A stretch of DNA of 64,000 nt from Lepidonotus clava (Eukaryota > Annelida > Polychaeta > Phyllodocida > Polynoidae), in assembly GCA_936440205.1 (NCBI GenBank), contig OW387149.1:7336114-7400113 (forward strand). Reading direction: 5' to 3'. The position numbers were made by a program, and so were the translations under genes. The notes beneath the pieces were generated by a model, which was given only the letters and a program-made list of their open reading frames with translations, ran no database searches and was not told where the DNA came from. This document shows positions 59,401 through 64,000 of this stretch, one piece after another. Positions within the stretch are counted from its first letter, which is position 1. Every line of letters begins with the position of its first letter.

Positions 59401-62400
59401 GGTAGTGCAACATGTATTGGGGAATGTAGTGGGAGGAATGACAGGAGTTGTATTTATGTATTAAGAAATGTTGTCATAGGTATATCAGGGACATCGCCGG
59501 TAGTAGGGGGACTTTTAGGAGGAGTATAGATGTATGGGGGAACGTTAAGGGTAGGGTAACGTGTTTGGGCAAATGTTTGGGGTAGTATAACATAGGGTAA
59601 TATAAAATAAGGGAAATGCTGAGGGGAATAATGCCTGTCAAATCCCTGAGGAGGTATAATTTCTAATAACATTTTCCTATGGTTAGTCTGGATATGGTCA
59701 GTTTTGTAGGGAAGGCCTGGGATTTTGGATACTTTTCTGATGGTCAATATAATGATGCTTTTAACGTGAATGGCTCTGATACTTTTATAGTTTGCTTCAT
59801 ATAATTTAAAACTGTTGGTTTGCTTCTTGTGTGAGCAGCTATCTTATTTTCACTGTGACATAACAGGCTCACTGTTGCTCTTCTTAGATATATATATCCT
59901 GGTGTTATGATTCATGTATACCTTCACAATCTACATATAAGTTGTATAAAAAAGAATCAAGATTTTCACATTTGTTCAGGTTAAACTCTTACTAAATAAA
60001 CGCCTGAGGAAAAAGGCCTACATATATAATTATTATTTGCTTTTTATGACAGGTTTTTTCTATACTTTGTTTATACTGTTTTCTTAAGTGTTTATTTTGT
60101 TTATTCATGTATTTAGTTTGACAGCGGTAGTTTTACAAAGGCGGTCATGACAAGATTATGTAATAATGATGATATTATTGTTTCGTGCATAATTTCGGAA
60201 ATATAAATATTCGATATTTAAGAGCTGGGTTGTTATATGTGTGTTTTCAGCGGCAAAGTTAGCACCCAGGCTAGGTAAGATTATTCCACAACCAAATACC
60301 AATGCTTCAATAAAAAAAACTTAACCAGAAAAGACAAAACATCACAACAATATTCGATAAAGCCAGGAAAAGCATTTTATCCATTGCCACTACTTTTGCT
60401 TAGCTATTTGCGAAAATCAATATGCATAATACTACTTTGAAAAATGCTGATTTAATCTGTTGATCATTGCTTACCGCTTGGTTTACACAATGACCAAATA
60501 ATTATTTTCAGACGGCATGTGGTGAAATGAACCCAAAACGATAATAATGTCACACCAGTATTTCTTAAACAGACTACAATACAAATTAGACTTGCAGCAA
60601 AGCTTGGTTTTTCTTGCCCTTTTCTCTGGCCTCAAGTTTCTATTTTCAATTCGATTTCCTTTGCACTTATTTTTTCAAAGAAAATACTCGCCGCCAACTG
60701 ATTATTGCTGCTTTAGTTTGCTAAACCACCACTAGGTGACACTGCTGTGCATAGGGGGCGCCACTTGATATCAGTGATAGGTGGGGCCACCTGGTGGGGA
60801 AATGACAAACTGCATGTTTTCCATTTTTACCATACCTCCTGAATCTAGCCAGCTACGATTGTTTTATCCACTCTTATTTATGATTTCATATTTGGGGATG
60901 CATGAATATTTTGCGGTATAAAAAAAAGACATAGCAGTGATGCTGTCAATTTATTTATGATTTAAGAACTTGAACCATTGTTAACATGTATCTCCTGTTA
61001 CTAATTGAAGATATCAATGTCAGGACATGGGTATGCTGATAACCAAATTTATTAAAGTGAATATTTTGATCACTCTCAAGTTGTACAGTCAAAAGTATAG
61101 TTAAATCACAATACCTAATGTCTTTATCATTATCCCCGAGGTACATTTCACATTGTATCAAATCTTTTCTAGAAACAAGGATAGACGTCTGAATAGAGCA
61201 TCTCTTTAAAGTCTTAATGTTGGAGTTTATGTAGTTTTTGTTGTTTGTTTTACATGGTAATAATGTAAATTGTTTAACATTTTATTGCTACGGTACTTTC
61301 AGTGCTGACCAAGCCTTGGATCGATTCGCCATGAAGCGTTTTTACGACGACAAACTTGGTGGAGTAACGCACCCTTCACAACGAAGGTAAGGATACCAGA
61401 TTAGAATTAATATGAACATTTATTTCACTTTAATTTAGGGGCCTTTCTTTAAATATGTACGAATATTTTGAAATATTTCATACCCTCCACCCCCTTAGGC
61501 TTAAATACGCATTGCACTTGTACAAGAACTTTTCAAGCAGATAAATGTAGTATCGGAAGAAATGTTTTGACGGTGGTTGACTATCTCAAAAATGTATATA
61601 AAAAAATATCCTGTGATGTGGAATGTTTATATCTTATGCTTCAAAGTCTGCCCTCAGGCAAGGTGCAGACTTTGTATAGGAGGCAAAGTGTGGAAAATTG
61701 TTGTGATATATAGAGTAAGGTTTATAGTTATGGGTATGTTTGTGTTAGAATATATGGTGCGTTACTTGTTCGATGTCGTTTAGTTTGTATCTGTACCTCG
61801 CCTATATGATTCGCTTGTCGACGGGCAATATTTTCGGCTTCGTGTTTTTATGTACCCTCTGTTTTTCTTTGGACAAACATGAAAGAATATAGGACATGAA
61901 GATCTACCTGCACAAGATGTCCCTGAATACAGTATCAAAACAACCATGCACTGGTATGAAATGTGGAAAAAAAATTAAACCAATAAAATTATCATATGAA
62001 ACGTATTAAGATTATACAGGCCTCCAATGTAATGGAAAACCTGGAAAACCTGGAAAATAAATTTGAAAAAAAATGACCAAAGAAATGTTGGGAAAATTTT
62101 GTAATCATACTAACTTTCGCCAGAAATTGACCGATTGAAAGTTTAAAAATGTGCCGGGAAAATTCTAATTGGTCGAGGAAAAAACTGAGAGAGAAGAAAT
62201 GTCAGCAAGAACGCTACTTTGGTAATACTAGATAATCAGAATGAATGGCGAAGAGAGGGTAGGCATACGAAAAAAAAGTTAAAATTCATGCTCGAACAAG
62301 GCTGCTGCTTTTTCTTTTGAGTTCACGTGCTGGGGTTACTAGAAACCACGTGACTTTGTAGGGAACAGCCTTTGAGAAGGCATGTGTGACTTGACCAAAG

Positions 62401-63997
62401 TGAAAAAAGGGTTATTAAAATGGTTTATGTTCTTGATATCGTGGAGGGAAATCCATATATATAATTATTATACCTTAGGGTGATACACGTTTAGTAAAGA
62501 GTTTAACACATGCCGTATCAAACCCAGGTGAATACCAGCCTTGTATCACCCTCCTGGGTGATACAGAAACTTTTATTTTTAAATAATTCATAAAAAAATA
62601 TATGAAATAATTAACAAATAAAAAATCTAACATATGCATTATCTCCACAATGTTCCAAGCTACATTTTACTTGCTTACTGTTTGTGGATTTGATAGATAT
62701 AAAAAAATGTATATGAAGAAACGTAAAAACATGTGCAGCATCACAGCCCCACCATCACTGATCGATGTGCATCCTTCCTTGGCAGAGCAGACCTAACGTT
62801 ATTATTAGATAATTATGAATATTTCTTTTAATCCAACTGTATAACATCTTCTTTTCATAACTTTTCCACAGATACGTGCACTACTTCGCAGGCCTGCTGT
62901 CCGGTGCTATTAAGATAAACAGCCAGCCTCTGTACCTCCACCAGTTGATCGTGCACGGGGTGCCCAACTATGACCAGCGGGGAGGGTGTCGGCCCTTCAT
63001 CAAGGTCTACCAGAACATGCAACCCGTCTTTACCTCAGGCGTCTAGTGAGTTATAGTTATAAACCTCATTATTAACTTTAATTAAACAATAATAACGACC
63101 AGAGGGGAGGGTGTCGGCCCTTCATCAAGGTCTACCAGAACATGCAGCCCGTGTTTACCTCAGGCGTCTAGTGAGTTATAGTTATAAACCTCAATATTAA
63201 CTTTAATTAAACAATAATAACGACCAGAGGGGAGGGTGTCGGCCCTTCATCAAGGTCTACCAGAACATGCAGCCCGTGTTTACCTCAGGCGTCTAGTGAG
63301 TTATAGTTATAAACCTCAATATTAACTTGAGTAAATAATAATAACGACCAGCGGGGAGGGTGTCAGCCCTTCATCAAAGTCTACCAGAACATGCAGCCCG
63401 TCTTTACCTCAGGCGTCTAGTGAGTTAGGGTTATAAACCTCATTATTAACTTTAATAATAAATGATAATACTGACCAATCGGAAGGGGATGTCACTGAGT
63501 TATGGTTATAAACTTAATTATTAACTTTAATAACAAAAAAAAACATGAAATGTTGCCATAATTATCATTTCTTCCCTCCCACTAGCACAGTGCTGGCTGA
63601 GAAGAGCCCTACAATCATATTTGAATTCTAACTAAGAGGATAGAAGTAACAGGACGAATTTGAAAAAAATCCTCTCTCCCACAGTGCTCATTGAGATGAA
63701 CCCTATAAACATATTAGCATAAAGAAGAATTTTGACCGAAAAAGAATAGATATAATAGAAAAAAAAAATAAAGTTTTGTTTTCTTCCTCACCAGCACGGT
63801 GCTGGGTGAGATGAGCCGTATCCGGATCCCCCTAGACCCGGGCCTCCAGCTGAGAGGGGATGTCCTCATCAAGTGCTACCACAAACGGTTCCGGACGGCG
63901 GCCCGTGACGTCATCTTCCGCTGCCAGTTCCACACCTGCGCCGTCTCCGACTACAGCCTCGTCTTCAGCAAGGCCGACCTCGACGACGCATGCGCAG
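50419..63997 (+). CDS. TNS: tensin, phosphatase-C2 part (spliced, 9 exons; incomplete)
   Basis: Tensins link integrin tails and actin at focal adhesions; the N-terminal half carries a PTEN-like phosphatase domain and a C2 domain. Exons: 50419-50460, 54858-54910, 55455-55519, 57268-57362, 57603-57653, 58801-58988, optional 60251-60274, 61303-61386, 62872-63045, 63795-63997. All junctions have gt/ag borders and matching phases, giving one uninterrupted frame. Diagnostic segments are [83 protein letters not shown] and [11 protein letters not shown], near-identical to vertebrate tensin-1/3 in my memory. The actin-binding middle and the SH2-PTB end lie beyond the right edge. Exons are GC-rich in AT-rich introns. 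Which paralogue this corresponds to is open; invertebrates usually have one tensin. Confidence 0.95.
50636..50890. repeat. relative of the 7180 'cacaggga' repeat
   Basis: 'ccctgtcagggaaagcacag', 'gcgaaaacacaggga' and 'aagggaaaacag' echo the element at 7180-7520, but more diverged. Confidence 0.45.
51190..51410 (+). mobile_element. tRNA-derived SINE, third family
   Basis: A-box-like 'tgtgcagtggtagggcgttg', B-box-like 'ggcagatcaagtctc', then 'gaccttc..'-free body with 'tatgaaatactgcatataaa' and 'agaacgctggcaattgtc'. The last phrase is typical of the 3' part of several marine-invertebrate SINEs. No clear tail repeat. Confidence 0.55.
51411..54422. other. no gene seen
   Basis: Tensin intron. 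A 43-nt exon-like segment at 52207-52249 was rejected on phase. G-rich near 53505-53560, C run near 54340. The 153-codon ORF at 53985-54446 has no recognisable features. Confidence 0.5.
54423..54450. promoter_or_regulatory. DR1 nuclear-receptor site
   Basis: 'aggtcaaaggtca' is a perfect direct repeat of AGGTCA with one-base spacing, the HNF4/RXR-type DR1 site. An inverted 'tgacctt' half site lies nine bases downstream. It sits in the intron 430 bp before the exon at 54858. Confidence 0.4.
54858..54910 (+). CDS. TNS: tensin linker exon with tandem acceptor
   Basis: The acceptor region reads 'ttttcagcag', so splicing may occur at 54858 or three bases later, adding or dropping one Gln. The frame [18 protein letters not shown] enters in phase 0 and leaves two bases at a strong gtaagt donor. 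That phase fits both the previous and the next exon. Ser/Pro/Lys-rich, likely unstructured linker before the phosphatase domain. MSSLKRM could also serve as a start in a short isoform. Confidence 0.7.
55455..55519 (+). CDS. TNS: tensin exon opening the phosphatase domain
   Basis: The acceptor 'gttgttgcagcag' is again a tandem NAGNAG. The frame ends ...[16 protein letters not shown] plus one base before gtgagt. [10 protein letters not shown] is the signature start of the tensin phosphatase domain. The exon and its donor are the first unit of the eight-copy array at 55470-56095; this copy alone has a proper acceptor, so it is the likely constitutive one. Confidence 0.93.
55470..56095 (+). repeat. 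eight tandem copies of an exon end plus its splice donor
   Basis: Units start near 55470, 55545, 55634, 55723, 55796, 55871, 55946 and 56031, with lengths 73-89 bp. The basic unit is 75 bp, 25 codons. Each holds 'gagctggacctcacctacat', 'caccgagcgcaccatag', a gtgagt, gtgggt or gtgaga donor, and 'tacctcaatacatatag'. Three units carry G-run expansions after 'gccgggg'. Copies differ by only a few bases, so the expansion is recent or homogenised. Units 5 to 7 remain in one open frame across the donors. Confidence 0.97.
56096..57267. other. tensin intron, nothing else seen
   Basis: AT-rich intron sequence. Confidence 0.6.
57268..57362 (+). CDS. TNS: tensin phosphatase exon (MSFPSG...KSKHGDNYM)
   Basis: It begins with two bases completing Ala, then 31 codons ending at ATG|gtaagt. 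MSFPSG matches the 'AVSFP' strand and [12 protein letters not shown] the conserved helix-strand of tensins. The acceptor has a clean pyrimidine tract (tcacctatttcccccag). Confidence 0.95.
57603..57653 (+). CDS. TNS: tensin phosphatase exon ([17 protein letters not shown])
   Basis: 51 nt, phase 0 both sides, acceptor 'gatctttcag' and donor gtgagt. It encodes the NLSE(K/R)R(Y/F)DL motif of tensins, equivalent to the PTEN strand and loop before the WPD-like loop. Confidence 0.93.
57654..58137. other. tensin intron, nothing else seen
   Basis: AT-rich intron sequence. Confidence 0.5.
58138..58344. mobile_element. MITE, 'ggccctattacac' family, copy 2
   Basis: The left end 'agggcagtattacactacac' and right end 'gtagtgtcatagggcct' are inverted. 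Interior phrases match the copy at 24595. It sits inside a tensin intron. Confidence 0.7.
58425..58748 (+). mobile_element. (CACT)n-tailed SINE just upstream of a tensin exon
   Basis: Same order as the copy at 42157: 'gggttccggggaagaatata', 'cccagtagcccctgctgatc', 'gatgaggtacagcaaaaacc', 'ggttttgatcccctgctg', and tail 'ccctggctgtcagtacgg' with '(cact)n'. It has an extra segment of about 30 bp near 58636-58665 not present in the other copies. Its tail ends 53 bases before the acceptor of the active-site exon. The 174-codon open frame at 58544-59068 is SINE plus the tensin exon read in a wrong frame. Confidence 0.85.
58801..58988 (+). CDS. TNS: tensin active-site exon (VLDFGWPDH...[10 protein letters not shown])
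   Basis: 188 nt, entering in phase 0 and leaving two bases at gtaagg. [10 protein letters not shown] is the WPD-type loop and [10 protein letters not shown] the phosphatase P-loop with the CX5R pattern (Cys codon at 58918-58920). Human tensin-1 has Asn in place of this Cys, as I recall, while PTEN reads HCKAGKGRTG. All PTEN catalytic residues have a counterpart here: Asp and His of the DH pair, Cys, Lys and Arg. The exon continues [14 protein letters not shown]. Confidence 0.97.
58996..59640. repeat. degenerate minisatellite directly after the donor
   Basis: Variants of 'ggtagtgtaacatgtatggg' and 'ggggaatgttagggt' recur about a dozen times, beginning within ten bases of the active-site exon's 5' splice site. 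A segment at 59270-59375 interrupts it. Confidence 0.7.
59641..60250. other. tensin intron, nothing else seen
   Basis: AT-rich intron sequence. Confidence 0.5.
60251..60274 (+). CDS. TNS: candidate 24-nt in-frame tensin microexon
   Basis: A strong acceptor (gtgtgttttcag) and donor (gtaaga) frame 24 nt. The flanking exons meet with two bases before and one after. Inserted here, these 24 nt read S-G-K-V-S-T-Q-A without a stop and restore the same phase, so inclusion would add eight residues between SNICA and SADQALDRF. That position is the loop after the P-loop helix of the phosphatase domain. Not known to me in vertebrate tensins. Chance remains possible because the segment is so short. Confidence 0.5.
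60275..61302. other. tensin intron, nothing else seen
   Basis: A small inverted pair around 'ccaccactaggtgac' and 'gccacctggtgg' lies at 60725-60800. Confidence 0.5.
61303..61386 (+). CDS. TNS: tensin phosphatase exon ([17 protein letters not shown])
   Basis: 84 nt; one base completes Ser, 27 codons follow, and two bases remain at gtaagg. [18 protein letters not shown] is a tensin-specific signature, followed by the 'PSQRR' motif shared with PTEN. Confidence 0.96.
61387..62871. other. tensin intron; small hairpin
   Basis: 'gggtgatacac' and 'gtatcaccc' with another 'gggtgatac' lie within 62478-62567. 'ggaaaacct' is repeated three times near 62033. Otherwise AT-rich and empty. Confidence 0.5.
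62872..63045 (+). CDS. TNS: tensin phosphatase-C2 junction exon
   Basis: 174 nt from acceptor 'cttttccacag' to donor gtgagt. It encodes [16 protein letters not shown], the last helix of the phosphatase domain, and then the first C2 strands ([34 protein letters not shown]). Read-through at the donor meets a stop at once, because the split Tyr codon TA is followed by G. The last 74 nt and the donor are the first unit of the array ending at 63540. Confidence 0.96.
62972..63540 (+). repeat. four to five tandem copies of a C2 exon end plus donor
   Basis: Units of 124-125 bp start at 62972, 63097, 63222 and 63346, with a partial fifth at 63473. Each full unit contains 74 nt of coding sequence ([14 protein letters not shown]...SGV), the gtgagt donor and about 50 bp of intron ('ttataaacctcaatattaac'). 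Copies 2 and 3 differ from the exon by synonymous changes; copy 4 has an Arg-to-Gln change. The copies lack a proper acceptor and lie in the intron. Confidence 0.97.
63586..63794 (+). repeat. two decayed copies of the next exon's acceptor and start
   Basis: 'cccactagcacagtgctggc' (coding start at 63596) and 'ctcccacagtgctcattgag' (63680) both resemble the true border 'cctcaccagcacggtgctgg' at 63795, and continue with 'gatgagcc'-like sequence before diverging. They look like duplicated exon starts that decayed in the intron. Confidence 0.7.
63795..63997 (+). CDS. TNS: tensin C2 exon at the right edge
   Basis: One base completes Tyr. The frame then reads [48 protein letters not shown] and [11 protein letters not shown], the core C2 strands of tensin. 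A gta donor at 63998 fits the known exon end before the conserved 'DDRFPEYG' segment, but only three bases of it are visible. GC-rich codon use as in the other exons. Confidence 0.93.
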
Positions 63998-64000
63998 GTA

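Overview
The window is animal nuclear DNA: AT-rich, gene-poor and full of repeats, with short exons separated by long introns. Three partial or complete copies of a tRNA-derived SINE ending in (CACT)n, plus one longer SINE that ends in a 'ggacgttaaac' tail, resemble SINEs I know from bivalves and gastropods. A mollusc, or another lophotrochozoan, is therefore my best guess at the host; species is not determinable by eye. No bacterial-type operons, rRNA, intact tRNA genes, CRISPR arrays or long transposon ORFs were seen.

The only gene I can identify with confidence is a tensin on the + strand. It runs into the window from the left or starts inside it, and leaves at the right edge. Nine exons from 50419 to 63997, one of them a newly proposed 24-nt microexon, join in compatible phases. 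They encode a short linker, the complete PTEN-like phosphatase domain and most of the C2 domain. One further exon at 19193-19231 matches the end of the C1 zinc-binding domain of long tensin isoforms. Three start-codon exons at 14854, 31337 and 39504 end in phase 0 and could be alternative N-termini; these are less certain. The phosphatase loop reads [10 protein letters not shown], with the catalytic Cys and Arg present.

The most unusual structure is local tandem duplication across exon borders inside this one gene. (1) The exon that opens the phosphatase domain, together with its 5' splice site, is repeated eight times (about 55470-56095). (2) The 3' part of a C2 exon with its splice donor is repeated four to five times (62972-63540). 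(3) The acceptor end of the next exon has two decayed copies upstream (63596, 63680). A donor-adjacent minisatellite also follows the active-site exon.

Left half (1-39 kb): mostly intron or intergenic DNA holding degenerate tandem repeats with 50-230 bp units (1.5-2.0, 10.7-12.5, 14.0-14.8, 37.7-38.1, 38.7-39.0 kb). It also holds many short non-autonomous DNA transposons with clear terminal inverted repeats, two of them flanked by TTAA. Two GC-rich patches carry RFX-like, GATA-like and nuclear-receptor-like sites (15.7 and 21.8 kb). Right half (39-64 kb): tensin introns with more MITEs, five SINE copies and then the densely packed phosphatase/C2 exons.
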